Origin: Anaerolineae bacterium
GTDB lineage: Bacteria; Chloroflexota; Anaerolineae; Promineifilales; Promineifilaceae
Direction of reading: 5' to 3'
Length of the DNA stretch: 64,000 nt
Assembly (NCBI GenBank): GCA_020848035.1
Contig: JADLAX010000003.1
Location: 62,001 to 126,000, forward strand
Position numbers and translations under genes: made by a program. A model generated the notes under the pieces. It had not been told where the DNA came from and searched no databases. It was given only the letters and a program-made list of their open reading frames with translations. This document shows, in pieces, positions 51,204 through 60,189 of this stretch. Position 1 is the stretch's first letter, and each line of letters starts with the position of its first letter.

Positions 51204-52178
51204 CTAACGGGTGCAGGGGGGATATGCCTCACGGTCAACCGGCCACGGTGCGGTGTACCAGGCCAGGTAGTCGGGCAGATGAGCCTGCCAGTAGGCTTCC
51301 TCGTGAAAGCCATCGTTGAGGACCCAGGTATGCGGGATGGGCGGTACGGCCGTTTCCATTGCCTCGTGCAGCTGCCGAATGTTGTGGATGACGTAATCGT
51401 TGGCCCCAATGTCGAGGTAAATGCGCAGCTCGCCCAAAGTCTGGCTAAGGCCGGTGTATTGGGGATTCACAGCAGGCCAGGCGTATGTATCCAGCAGCGC
51501 CGCGCTGTGCCCACCGACGCTGGCAAACTGCTCCGGAAAGCGAAAGGCAATCTCCAACGCCCAATAGCCCCCACGGGACAAACCGCCGATGGCCCGCCCG
51601 GCCGGTTCGGCCCAGGCGCAGTGCGTTTGCTCCACGTAGGGCATGAGGTCGTTCAGTATGACGCTTTCGTAGGAGCCGGGGCCGCCCGAGCTGTTGTTGG
51701 CAATCCAGCCGCCGTCGGCCATGACAATGAGGAACGGCGGCCAGCTGCCGGTGGTGATGCCCGCTTCGGCCGTTTCGTCGGCGCCCAGGGTGTCCCAGAT
51801 GGCGTCGGTGTGCACGCTGCCGGGCAGCAGGTAGAGTGTGGGGTAAGTACGGCCGTCCATGCCAAAACACGGCGGCAGGTAAACGCGGTAAGCCATCGGC
51901 CCGGCGGTGAGGCTGGGAAAGGTGCCGGTTTCGATGCGGCCCGGCGAGGCGCAAGGGGTAGCGGTTGGTGGTTGGGTGGCGGTTGGTGTGGGGGTGGCAA
52001 CGGCCGTTGCCATTTCTGGCGTAACCGTTGGCGGGGTCGTGGCGGGGATGGTCAGCACGAGGGAGAGGGGCGGAACGGCCGTGGGTAGGGGGCTTTCTGG
52101 TGAGGCGACCACGGCCTGACAGCCCAACAAGCCAACAAGCAGTACACACAACCCGATTGTTCGCGGGGGCAACCTCAT
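51204..52178 (-). CDS. Lipoprotein esterase, alpha/beta hydrolase (esterase D / Fes type)
   Basis: A 324-residue exported hydrolase. Signal peptide with lipobox LLGC (Cys20), then a Thr/Pro/Ala linker to about 78. The catalytic domain of the enterochelin-esterase/esterase D family runs from RVYLPPCFGMDGRTYPTLYLL; nucleophile Ser lies in IGGLSRGGYWALE near 208, acid Asp in LDIGANDYV near 267, and His in VLNDGFHEEAYW near 295. Substrate not readable. It follows the hypothetical gene at 52184 by five bases, in one operon. Confidence 0.88.
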   Translation of the reverse strand: MRLPPRTIGLCVLLVGLLGCQAVVASPESPLPTAVPPLSLVLTIPATTPPTVTPEMATAVATPTPTATQPPTATPCASPGRIETGTFPSLTAGPMAYRVYLPPCFGMDGRTYPTLYLLPGSVHTDAIWDTLGADETAEAGITTGSWPPFLIVMADGGWIANNSSGGPGSYESVILNDLMPYVEQTHCAWAEPAGRAIGGLSRGGYWALEIAFRFPEQFASVGGHSAALLDTYAWPAVNPQYTGLSQTLGELRIYLDIGANDYVIHNIRQLHEAMETAVPPIPHTWVLNDGFHEEAYWQAHLPDYLAWYTAPWPVDREAYPPCTR

Positions 52179-52183
52179 GTTTC

Positions 52184-52618
52184 TTACCAGGGATATTCGC
52201 GGGGGGGATCAGACAGTAATTTTTGCAGCGCACCGCGCCACAGCGAGGCGTCGCGGGTCATTGTTTTAATCTGGATGTCGGTGAAGTGCGGGTACAGTTC
52301 GGCCAGCAGTTCGGGCACCAGGTCCCAGGCGTCGTGGCGAATGACATCTTCCAGGTTGGCGGCAACTTCGGCCGTCCACTTCCAATCGCGAATGAAGCGT
52401 TCGGCCTTCATCCAGTAATCGCGCTTCTCCCACGCCTTAGCCGACTGCTCCACACCGTCGGTGATTTCCCAGAGCAGCAGGGTCATGGAAGCCGCCATGT
52501 CGCGGGCCTCGGCGTCCATCTTCGGCTTATGCATAATCTGACGCAGCATTTCAGCAATGCTGCGCATGTTGCGGTTCCGAATTTTGGTGGGGGTATCAAT
52601 CTGTACAATTCGACTCAT
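52184..52618 (-). CDS. Hypothetical helical protein
   Basis: A 144-residue soluble, largely helical protein (SIAEMLRQIMHKPKMDAEAR, DMAASMTLLLWEITDGVEQSA, AWEKRDYWMKAERFIRDWKW). No known family recognised. ATG at 52618 has AGGAAGAATT upstream and is preferred over an in-frame codon 24 bases earlier. It is first in a two-gene operon with the esterase lipoprotein. Confidence 0.75.
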   Translation of the reverse strand: MSRIVQIDTPTKIRNRNMRSIAEMLRQIMHKPKMDAEARDMAASMTLLLWEITDGVEQSAKAWEKRDYWMKAERFIRDWKWTAEVAANLEDVIRHDAWDLVPELLAELYPHFTDIQIKTMTRDASLWRGALQKLLSDPPREYPW

Positions 52619-52674
52619 AATTCTTCCTATGACTAACGACAAACTCTTACGAACTTAAGGTTTTTTGGGAGTCC

Positions 52675-52719
52675 GCGTGAAACGTGAAACGTGATTTTTT
52701 TACGTTTCACGTTTCACGC
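52675..52719. repeat. Intergenic inverted repeat of the GTGAAACGTGA family
   Basis: GCGTGAAACGTGAAACGTGA pairs with TACGTTTCACGTTTCACGC around a T6 loop, the most perfect copy. It sits in the only gap between the solute-binding protein gene and the hypothetical gene. Confidence 0.92.
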
Positions 52720-52739
52720 ATCAAAGGCTGTAACCACAA

Positions 52740-54419
52740 TCATCCACTTGTTTCTTCGGCCGGGCAGCTGATGGTGACATCGCGATACAGCAGGAACCAG
52801 CTGGCAAAGGTCTGGTAGCGATCGCGTGGTTCGTAGATGGGACCGATGTCGGCCTGGTTCACCTCGCGGCTGAGGGCGTAGGTGTAGACGTGCTGGTACA
52901 GGGTCACGGCGGGCTGCTGGTCGGCGTAGATGCTGAGGAAGGTGTTGTACGACGGCCGTCTTTCACCCAAACCCCACACCTGCCGCCCGGCTTCCAGCGC
53001 CTCGCTGGCCCGGCGGTTGTTCCAGCCCGCATAATTTTGCCCGCGAATAATCGCCTCCTGGCTCCAGAAGTCGTACAAATCAGGGTCGATGGACGGGGTA
53101 ATGTCCACCAATGCCACGTCAAAATCACGCGCCGCCAGTTTTGCCAGGAGATCGGGAACGGAAACGGCCGTTTCCACCACCACCGCCACACCCAACTCTG
53201 CCCACTGCGCCGCCACTTCCGCCGCCAGCCGTTGGTGAACGGCCGTATCCAACGCCAGCAGCCGCACGGTAAAGGTCTCGCCTTCAGCCTGGCGCACGGC
53301 GCTGCCTTCGGGCTGCGGCCACCCGGCATTGTTCAGCAGTTCGGCCGCGTTGGCCCCGCTGGCGGCAGCAAACATGGATTGATCATAGGCCCAGGAATCG
53401 GGCAGGTACGGCCCGGTCAGCGGCACGCCCTGGCCGTTCAGGGCGCGGTCAATCAACCGTTTGCGGTTCAGCCCGGCGGCTAGGGCGCGGCGCACTTCGG
53501 CCTGGCGCAGGGGGGCAAAGCCGGTATCGGTCTGGTTGAAGATGAGCTGGGTGTACTGCGGCGCTACGGTGGTGAAGAGACGGGTTTGGGCAACGGCCGT
53601 TACCTCTGGCAGCATCGCATCGGAAACGGAATTGATCGCCTGGATGTCACCGTTGGCGAAGGCCGCAAGCAGGCTGGCTTCGTCGGGGTAAAAGCGGAAT
53701 TCGAGAGCGGGAAGCTGCGTACCGCCGCGCCAGGAAAGCGGGTTGGGCGTCAGGCGCAGGCTGCGCGTACTGTTCCAATCCTGCCCTGGCGCCACCAGCC
53801 AGGGACCGCTGCCCACCGGCTGTTGGTTAAACGGATGGTTGGCCAGTTCGGCGGGCGGCACGTCTTGCAGCAGGTGGGCAGGCAAGATGCCGCGCAGGGT
53901 CGCTTCCATAAACGGGGCATATGGCTCGGTGAGCACAAATTCAATGGTGCGTTCGTCAATGACGTTGATGGTAACCGTCTGCCACAGCGCTTTGACGGCG
54001 GGAGCGGCAGGCACGGCCTCGTTTTGCAGCAGGCCGTAAGTAAACGCCACGTCAGCGGTGGTGATGGGTTGGCCATCGTGCCAGGTGAGGCCGCTGTGCA
54101 GGGTAAATTGGAGGGAACGGCCGTCTTCGCTCACGGTCCAGCTTTCGGCCAGGGCAGGAATAAACCGTCCGGCATGGTCATACTGCACCAGGCCGTCAAA
54201 CAGCAAATTCACAATTTCGCGGTCTACCGGGAAGCTGTCGCTTAACAGAGGATTAAGATGTTGGGGCACCCCCACCATGCCCTCGGCAAAAACGCCGCCG
54301 GAAGCAGGCACCCGGGTCGTGCACAGCCCAACTGACTGCACCTGGAAGGACAACAGTGCCAAAATCAGGCCAAAACCCACTACAGCCAATAAAAATTGCC
54401 AACGTAAATGCAGCTTCAT
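52740..54419 (-). CDS. ABC transporter solute-binding protein, family 5 (oligopeptide type)
   Basis: A 559-residue periplasmic/extracellular receptor of the DppA/OppA class. After an N-terminal hydrophobic helix (residues 7-25) come the family hallmarks: PQHLNPLLSDSFPVDREIVNLLFDGL, ESWTVSEDGRSLQFTL, LTWHDGQPITTADVAFTY, VGSGPW and, near the C-terminus, DFDVALVDITPSIDPDLYDFW. No permease or ATPase genes are adjacent. Ligand could be a peptide, sugar or nickel complex; not decidable. Upstream lies secG. Confidence 0.9.
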   Translation of the reverse strand: MKLHLRWQFLLAVVGFGLILALLSFQVQSVGLCTTRVPASGGVFAEGMVGVPQHLNPLLSDSFPVDREIVNLLFDGLVQYDHAGRFIPALAESWTVSEDGRSLQFTLHSGLTWHDGQPITTADVAFTYGLLQNEAVPAAPAVKALWQTVTINVIDERTIEFVLTEPYAPFMEATLRGILPAHLLQDVPPAELANHPFNQQPVGSGPWLVAPGQDWNSTRSLRLTPNPLSWRGGTQLPALEFRFYPDEASLLAAFANGDIQAINSVSDAMLPEVTAVAQTRLFTTVAPQYTQLIFNQTDTGFAPLRQAEVRRALAAGLNRKRLIDRALNGQGVPLTGPYLPDSWAYDQSMFAAASGANAAELLNNAGWPQPEGSAVRQAEGETFTVRLLALDTAVHQRLAAEVAAQWAELGVAVVVETAVSVPDLLAKLAARDFDVALVDITPSIDPDLYDFWSQEAIIRGQNYAGWNNRRASEALEAGRQVWGLGERRPSYNTFLSIYADQQPAVTLYQHVYTYALSREVNQADIGPIYEPRDRYQTFASWFLLYRDVTISCPAEETSG

Positions 54420-54480
54420 AAACGATAAAACGTGAATCGTAGGCCGTACCGGGCCAACGGTTCACGTTTCTAACCAGATG

Positions 54481-54560
54481 ATTGGGTAATTGGGTAATTA
54501 AGTAATCAGGCAATTGTAATCAAGTTCATCATTACCCAATTGCCAAATTACGCAATTACG
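54481..54560. repeat. Intergenic inverted repeat, ATTGGGTAATT type
   Basis: ATTGGGTAATTGGGTAATT (54481-54506 region) is mirrored by ATTACCCAATTGCCAAATTAC (54531-54560). It directly follows the secG stop on the minus strand and may serve as its terminator. Confidence 0.8.
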
Positions 54561-54562
54561 TT

Positions 54563-54817
54563 CTAAGCTGACTGACCCCAGGCCAGGAACGACAAGATGG
54601 TGACCACAAAAAAGGCGACCGCACAGGCGATGGTGACGCGGTGCATGGTGGCTTCCACACCGCGGCGGGTGCGGAAACTGCCACTTTCACCGCCGCCGCC
54701 GCCAAAAAAGCCGCCCAAATCGGAGCCTTTGGTTTGCAGCAGCACCAGAATCGTTAAAGCGATAGCCAGGATAATTTCAGCAATGCCCAGATAAGGGGCC
54801 AAGGGTTGCATATTCAT
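54563..54817 (-). CDS. secG: Preprotein translocase subunit SecG
   Basis: An 84-residue subunit of the SecYEG channel. Two membrane helices (IAEIILAIALTILVLLQ; VTIACAVAFFVVTILSFLA) flank the conserved cytoplasmic loop with KGSDLGGFFGGGG and RTRRGVE. GAGGAAG precedes the ATG. Length and layout are normal. Confidence 0.95.
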   Translation of the reverse strand: MNMQPLAPYLGIAEIILAIALTILVLLQTKGSDLGGFFGGGGGESGSFRTRRGVEATMHRVTIACAVAFFVVTILSFLAWGQSA

Positions 54818-55059
54818 CTAAATTCTTCCTCTATGTTTCATTTTGCGGCTCGGTTAAGCCAGGAATGAATTATAACAGCCACCGGGAGGGGCGTCGAATT
54901 GCCGGAAGCGGGTCTCAGCAAATCCAAATACGGCCGTTGCGGCACTCTGGATGAAAAGTTGCCTAATAAACGCCTGCTGCCCTGCGAGCCAATTTTGCAA
55001 CCAGCCAATTTTGGATATGATTCAGCCGAATTTTCGAGCCCAAGTAGACGAGCGTGACC

Positions 55060-56049
55060 ATGAACGAATCAGACACTCCCTTTATGATTGAAGCCGACAG
55101 TTTAACCAAGCAGTATGGGGGGAATACGGCCGTTTCCAACCTCACTTTCGCCTGTGAACCGGGGGAAATTGTGGGCTTTTTGGGGCCAAACGGCGCGGGC
55201 AAAACCACCACCATGCGCATCCTCACCGGCTACATGCCGCCCACTTCTGGCGATGCCTACATCGCCGGGTTCCACACCGTGAATGAAAGTATGCAGGCGC
55301 GGCAAAAGCTGGGCTACCTGCCAGAAACGGTGCCACTTTACCCGGAGATGACCGTGGAGGGGTACCTCCACTTCATTGGCCAGGTGCGGCGATTGGAAAA
55401 TGTGTGGGACCGTGTGGACGATGTGCTGGAAGCGGTCGATTTGCTGGACCGGGCCGAAAGCTTCATCGGCAGTTTGTCCAAGGGGATGCGTCAGCGGGTG
55501 GGCATTGCCCAGGCGCTGCTGCACGACCCCGACGTGCTCATCCTGGACGAGCCGACGATTGGCCTGGACCCGGCGCAAATTGTGGAAATCCGCCAGATCA
55601 TTGCCGACGTGGGCCGCCAGCGCACCGTGCTGCTGAGTACCCACATTCTGGCCGAAGTGGAGCAGATTTGCAGCCGGGTGATTATGATTATGAACGGCCG
55701 TATCTACGCCGATTTGCCCATGAGCCAGATTAAACAGGGTGGCAACCAGCTCACGTTGCAGCTGGCCCAGCCTGGGGAACAAACCAGCGAGCTTTTGCAG
55801 GCGGTGGCGGGGGTAACGGCCGTAACCCTCACCAGCCCCAACCAATTCTTACTTTCTGTAGATGGACGGGATGAAACGAGGATGGCGGTGGCGGAAACGG
55901 CCGTTAGCCAGGGCTGGGGCTTGCTCGAACTGAGCACCCACCGGCTCAGCCTGGAAACGCTCTTCCTGGAAAAGCTCAAAGAAGCCCAATCCATCGCCCT
56001 CGAACCGGAAGAATCCAAAACAGGCGAACCATTGGAGAAAGTACAGTGA
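55060..56049 (+). CDS. ABC transporter ATPase (GldA-like)
   Basis: A 329-residue ATP-binding subunit of an ABC-2 exporter. Walker A GPNGAGKTTT, Q-loop LGYLPETVPLY, signature LSKGMRQRVG, Walker B VLILDEPTIGLDP and switch His in LSTHILAEVEQIC. The ~110-residue C-terminal extension is typical of gliding-motility GldA-type ATPases. The start is uncertain: GTG 55054, ATG 55060 or ATG 55084; none has a strong SD. First gene of a three-gene operon with the permease and a GldG-like protein. Confidence 0.92.
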   Translation: MNESDTPFMIEADSLTKQYGGNTAVSNLTFACEPGEIVGFLGPNGAGKTTTMRILTGYMPPTSGDAYIAGFHTVNESMQARQKLGYLPETVPLYPEMTVEGYLHFIGQVRRLENVWDRVDDVLEAVDLLDRAESFIGSLSKGMRQRVGIAQALLHDPDVLILDEPTIGLDPAQIVEIRQIIADVGRQRTVLLSTHILAEVEQICSRVIMIMNGRIYADLPMSQIKQGGNQLTLQLAQPGEQTSELLQAVAGVTAVTLTSPNQFLLSVDGRDETRMAVAETAVSQGWGLLELSTHRLSLETLFLEKLKEAQSIALEPEESKTGEPLEKVQ

Positions 56050-56108
56050 TGCAGAAATTACGGTTACAAAAGCCATCTTCAGCGGTACCTGAACCCCTTC
56101 AATTCACT

Positions 56109-56175
56109 TGTCATGCCCGCGCAGGCGGGCATCCACTGGCGATCCAGAAGATGGATTCCCGCCTGCGCGGGAATA
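56109..56175. repeat. CGCGCAGGCGGG-type dispersed repeat inside the ABC operon
   Basis: ATGCCCGCGCAGGCGGGCAT and GATTCCCGCCTGCGCGGGAA are two palindromes around GATCCAGAAGATG. Read as protein this gives the H-A-R-A-G-G-H-P ... D-S-R-L-R-G-N pattern of a repeat common in bacterial intergenic regions. A related degraded copy lies at 58940-59020. At 56185-56222 it is followed by a TTTGCG-iterated word repeat. Confidence 0.8.
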
Positions 56176-56238
56176 ACACCCCTACGCGCCCTCCGCGTCT
56201 TTGCGCCTTTGCGTTAAAACTCCCCCGCGAGGTGGCCC

Positions 56239-56973
56239 ATGCATAACGTCTGGCAGGTGGCCCGCCGCGAACTGGGCGCGATTTTTGTACAGCCGTTGGC
56301 CTACATCTTCGGCGTGGTGATTGTGGCCCTCACCGGCTACATTTTTGCCTCCGAGCTGTTTTTCCAGGCCAGCCAGCCCGGCGCTTTGCCGCTCGACGTG
56401 CAGAGCGTGATGGGCCTTTACACCTTCCTCTACCTCTTTGCCATGCCCGCCCTGACGATGCGCCTGCTGTCTGAAGAGCAGCGCAGTGGCACGATGGAGC
56501 TGCTGATGACCCTGCCCATCCGCGACGGCGAGGTGGTGCTGGGCAAATTCCTGGCGGGTTTTATCTTTTACCTGGTCACCACGGCGCTGACCCTGGTCTT
56601 TCCCATCATCTTGTTTGCCTTTGGCAACCCGGACCCCGGACCGATCTGGACCGCCTACCTGGGCGCGATTTTGTACGGCGCAGCGCTGCTGGGCATTGGC
56701 ATCCTGGCCTCGGCCCTGTCGGAGAACCAGATGGTGGCCTTCATCCTGGCGCTGGGGATGACGTTGGTGCTGTATTTGCTCACCATTCCGGCGCAGTCGT
56801 TTGCGTTGGGCGATACGGCCGTTACCATCCTCAACGAACTCTCCCTGGCCAACCATCAAGACAACTTTTTCCGCGGCCTGATCGTGGCCAAAGACGTGGT
56901 CTATTTTGTGGCGGTAACGGCCGTTTCCCTCTTCACCGCCACCCGCGTCCTGGAAAGCCGCCGCTGGAGATAG
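56239..56973 (+). CDS. ABC-2 type permease (GldF-like)
   Basis: A 244-residue membrane subunit with six helices. It begins VWQVARRELGAIFVQPLAYIFG, a typical GldF-like N-terminus, and has MRLLSEEQRSGTMELLMTLP, the coupling segment to the ATPase. Its gene is 189 bases after the ATPase gene, the gap being filled by dispersed repeats, and 77 bases before the GldG-like gene. Likely exports a peptide or lipid-linked substrate, or acts with GldG; not known. Confidence 0.9.
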   Translation: MHNVWQVARRELGAIFVQPLAYIFGVVIVALTGYIFASELFFQASQPGALPLDVQSVMGLYTFLYLFAMPALTMRLLSEEQRSGTMELLMTLPIRDGEVVLGKFLAGFIFYLVTTALTLVFPIILFAFGNPDPGPIWTAYLGAILYGAALLGIGILASALSENQMVAFILALGMTLVLYLLTIPAQSFALGDTAVTILNELSLANHQDNFFRGLIVAKDVVYFVAVTAVSLFTATRVLESRRWR

Positions 56974-56984
56974 TTTTTAACCGC

Positions 56985-57048
56985 AAAGCACGCGGAGAAC
57001 GCAAAGGATAACAAGAAAAACTTTGCGTCCTTTGCGGTGAGTAGATTT
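56985..57048. repeat. Intergenic inverted repeat, CGCAAAG type
   Basis: ACCGCAAAGCACGCGGAGAACGCAAAGGA-like words on the left are mirrored by CTTTGCGTCCTTTGCGGT on the right, between permease and GldG-like genes. Confidence 0.8.
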
Positions 57049-57050
57049 CT

Positions 57051-58616
57051 ATGAAGCAAAAACTGGATAGAATTGCCCCTGTTTTTCCAATTTTAGCCAT
57101 CCTCCTGCTGCTTGGCGGGGGGGCGGTTTATTTTGTCACCCGCCGCTGGGATTGGCTGCCCAATTTGCTGGTCGCCAGCAGCGGCCTGCTGCTGGTGATC
57201 TTTGCCGTGGTCTGGCCCGATGTGGTGCGCGCCCGGCTGAGCAACCGCGGCGGGCGGTACGGTGGCGCTTTTTTGATTAGCTTGTTTTTTACGGCCGTTT
57301 TCGTCCTCATCTACTATCTCACCTACCAAAACACAGACTGGCGCTACGACGCCACGGCCAACAACGCCTTCACCCCGCTGCCCGAAACGGTCGAGCTGCT
57401 GGAATCGCTCGACCAGCCCATTCATGTCCTGGGCTTTTACACCACGGACACCGCCTTCCAGCGCACCCAGGCCGAAACTGCCCTGCAAACGATGCAGGCG
57501 TACACCAACCAGCTCAGCTACGAATTTGTCGATCCCAACGAAAATCCGCTGCTGGCCGAGGAGTACGACCTCTCTTTTGCCGGGACGCTGGTTTTCACCC
57601 GCGACGATGGCACCTTTGCCAAAGCCTCCACCCTCACCGACCGAGATTTACACACGGCGTTGGTGCGCACGCTGAATCCCACCGTTAAAACCGCCTACTT
57701 TTTAACCGGCCACGGCGAGCGCGATTGGCAAGATGCGGGCGTGGATGGGCTGGGAACGGCCGTTACCCTCCTCCAAGAATCTGGCTTTACCGTGCAGTCG
57801 CTCAACCTGTTCACCAGCGGCGAGGTGCCCGCCGACGCCAGCGCCGTCTTTCTGATTGACCAGCAGGCACCCCTGGCCGAAGAAGAAGTGGCGGCGCTGA
57901 GCCGCTACGTCGAGGCAGGCGGGGCGATCTTCATCGCTCGCGACGCCATCGACACCGAAGGCCGGGCCGCCGCCGAAGCCGACGGCCTGCTGCCCTGGCT
58001 GCAAGAAACATGGGGCATCACCCTGCGCAACGACCTGATCATCGATGCCTCGCTGGCCCAGGCGGGTCAAACGATTGGCCTGACGTTTGTCGGCGCAGCT
58101 TACGGCAGCAGCCCCATCACCGAGGGGCTGGAGCAGTTTGGCACCATTTTTAACGTGGCCCGCTCGATTGATGCCGAAGTGCCTGCGGGGGTAACGGCCG
58201 TAAACCTCATCACCACCAGTGACCAGGCCTGGGGCGAAACCGACTTCACCCGCATGATGACCGAAGGTGTCGTCAATCCCGACGAGGGCCAGGACGCCAC
58301 CGGCAGCCTCGCCGTGGCCCTCAGCGCCCTGAACACGGCCAACGGGGCGCGCCTGGTCGTTTTTGGCGACACCGACTTCCTGACCAACAGCTACATCCAG
58401 CAGGGCGGCAACAGCTTCCTCTTCGAAAATGCGGCCAACTGGCTGGTCGATGACGTGGTCTCGATTGAGCTGTCCGCCCGTGAATCGGTCCCGCGCCAGG
58501 TGACCATCACCCAGAGCCAGCTCAGCCTGCTGCAGCTAACCAGCGTTTGTTTTGCACCCGGTTTGCTGGCGGCGGTGGGGATTGCAGTGTGGTATTCGCG
58601 GCGGAAGCGGGGGTGA
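57051..58616 (+). CDS. GldG-like ABC-associated membrane protein
   Basis: A 521-residue protein. Three N-terminal helices (about 11-30, 36-55, 70-92) are followed by a long extracytoplasmic domain of the GldG/ABC-type uncharacterised transport family: PETVELLESLDQPIHVLGFY, KTAYFLTGHGERDW, VFLIDQQAPLAEEEVAAL, GGAIFIARD and RLVVFGDTDFLTN. One helix closes the C-terminus (LLQLTSVCFAPGLLAAVGIAVWY) with a basic RRKRG end. The thioredoxin-like/GATase-like fold is thought to sense or bind an unknown extracellular partner. Third gene of the exporter operon. Confidence 0.9.
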   Translation: MKQKLDRIAPVFPILAILLLLGGGAVYFVTRRWDWLPNLLVASSGLLLVIFAVVWPDVVRARLSNRGGRYGGAFLISLFFTAVFVLIYYLTYQNTDWRYDATANNAFTPLPETVELLESLDQPIHVLGFYTTDTAFQRTQAETALQTMQAYTNQLSYEFVDPNENPLLAEEYDLSFAGTLVFTRDDGTFAKASTLTDRDLHTALVRTLNPTVKTAYFLTGHGERDWQDAGVDGLGTAVTLLQESGFTVQSLNLFTSGEVPADASAVFLIDQQAPLAEEEVAALSRYVEAGGAIFIARDAIDTEGRAAAEADGLLPWLQETWGITLRNDLIIDASLAQAGQTIGLTFVGAAYGSSPITEGLEQFGTIFNVARSIDAEVPAGVTAVNLITTSDQAWGETDFTRMMTEGVVNPDEGQDATGSLAVALSALNTANGARLVVFGDTDFLTNSYIQQGGNSFLFENAANWLVDDVVSIELSARESVPRQVTITQSQLSLLQLTSVCFAPGLLAAVGIAVWYSRRKRG

Positions 58617-59206
58617 CAGGGTGACAGGGTGACAAGGTGAAAGGGTGAAGGGGTGAAGGGGTGGCAGACAGACCGGATTGCCGTTAATATTCAGGGGTCT
58701 TCAGGATTTCGTGGGGTCTGGCGTGAAACGTGAAGCGTGAAACGTGATAGCCCTCTGGTCACGTTTCACGTTTCACGCTTCACGGACTGTAAACCCCCTG
58801 AGTTCCTAAAGAGCCATATTCAGCTACGGCGTTACTTGGGCCGGGCCACCTGCTGGCCTGCTCCACCCACCGCTGCGGATCAGGCTTCCCTGGCCCAACT
58901 CAGCTTCTTTCCAGACTAAATGTGGACTTTCCACCCATCATACCCGCCCCACGCCTTCGCGGGGCAGGCTGCGGGAATCTATCTTGCCTGCGCCGGGATA
59001 CCCGCCTGCGCGGGAAAGACATTTAGAGAGATTCTAATTCTCTGTGTAACTCTGTGCATTCTCTGCGAAACTCTGTGTTCCGCTGTTCTTACGAAGGAAA
59101 CGACACCAACTATCGTTGACCACCATGAATCAAAAGGACACAGATTTTTAGAGATTTAATCCGCGTTAATCCGCGCAATCCGCGGCCTATTTTCTGAGGA
59201 GACAAC
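58617..59206. repeat. 590-base gap packed with at least four repeat families
   Basis: In order: GGTGACA words (58613-58665), a GTGAAACGTGA inverted repeat (58721-58784), a degraded CGCGCAGGCGGG repeat (58940-59020), CTCTGTG/CTCTGCG words (59036-59090) and AATCCGCG words (59155-59185). No gene is supported here; short open frames are made of repeat. Confidence 0.85.
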
Positions 59207-60109
59207 GTGAAACAGATACCATTTCTTGGCTGGCAAAACTGCGTCCAGCTTAGCAACCCACAAGTTGAACTCGTCGTCACGGCCGATGTTGGCCCCCGCA
59301 TCATCCATTTTGGCTTTGTGAACGACGAAAACGTCTTTGCTACCTTCCCCAGCCAGCTGGGGCGCACCGGCGACACCGAATGGCAAAATTACGGCGGCCA
59401 CCGCTTCTGGCTGGCCCCGGAAGAGATGCCGCGCACCTACTACCCGGACAACAACCCGGTCACTGTGGCAGATCACGGCCGTTTCGTCCGCTTCATCGCC
59501 CCGGTAGAAACCACCACCCGCATGCAAAAAACGCTCGACGTGGCCCTCGACCTCAACGCGGCCAAAGTGACGGTAACCCACACCGTGCAAAACCTCAATC
59601 CGTGGACCGTGGAACTGGCTCCCTGGGCACTTTCAGTGATGGCACCGGGCGGTACGGCCGTATTCCCCCTCCCCCCACGCGGCAGCCACCAGGGCAACCT
59701 GCTGCCTACCGGCCACCTCATCACCTGGGCTTACACCAACCTGGCCGATCCGCGCTGGAGCTGGGGCGAGCAGCACATCCTGCTGCGTCAGGACCCCCAC
59801 GCCACCACGCCGCAAAAAATCGGCGGCAACAGCGCGGCGGGCTGGTTAGGCTATGTGCGCGACGGCCGTTTCTTCCGCAAAACCTTCGCGCCGCACAATC
59901 CAAATGCCACCTACCCGGATCGCAACAGTTCCGCCGAACTGTACACCGACGCCAACATCCTGGAGCTGGAAAGCCTGGCCCCGCTGGTCCAGCTACAGCC
60001 CAACGCCAGCGCCAGCCACACCGAAACCTGGCAGCTCTTCAACCACGTGCCCACCCCGCACAACGATGCGGATGTGGTGGCGCACTTATTACCGAAAATT
60101 CAGGAGTGA
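59207..60109 (+). CDS. Galactose mutarotase-like fold protein, hypothetical
   Basis: A 300-residue protein with the beta-sandwich pattern of aldose-1-epimerase-like domains: NPQVELVVTADVGPRIIHFGF, GGHRFWLAPEEMPRTYYPDN, DLNAAKVTVTHTVQNLNPW, and LYTDANILELESLAPLVQLQPNASASHTETWQLF. The two catalytic His of true mutarotases are not clearly placed, so it may bind rather than convert sugars. GTG at 59207 is preceded by GAGGAGACAAC. It is upstream of tex, separated by a repeat hairpin. Confidence 0.75.
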   Translation: MKQIPFLGWQNCVQLSNPQVELVVTADVGPRIIHFGFVNDENVFATFPSQLGRTGDTEWQNYGGHRFWLAPEEMPRTYYPDNNPVTVADHGRFVRFIAPVETTTRMQKTLDVALDLNAAKVTVTHTVQNLNPWTVELAPWALSVMAPGGTAVFPLPPRGSHQGNLLPTGHLITWAYTNLADPRWSWGEQHILLRQDPHATTPQKIGGNSAAGWLGYVRDGRFFRKTFAPHNPNATYPDRNSSAELYTDANILELESLAPLVQLQPNASASHTETWQLFNHVPTPHNDADVVAHLLPKIQE

Positions 60110-60113
60110 GACG

Positions 60114-60180
60114 TGATAAGTAAAAAGTGAAAAGTAAAAAGTGGGTCTCACTTTTCACTTTTCACTTTTTACTTTTTACT
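60114..60180. repeat. Intergenic inverted repeat, AGTAAAAAGTGA type
   Basis: AAGTAAAAAGTGAAAAGTAA is mirrored by TTTTCACTTTTTACTTTTTACT. The right arm ends nine bases before the tex ATG. Single-arm copies lie at 34898-34935 and 63869-63900. Confidence 0.85.
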
Positions 60181-60189
60181 CAAACCAAA

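Noticed and set aside
56046..56246. Small ORF containing the H-A-R-A-G-G-H-P and D-S-R-L-R-G-N segments
   Set aside because: This is translation of a dispersed nucleotide repeat, not a gene.
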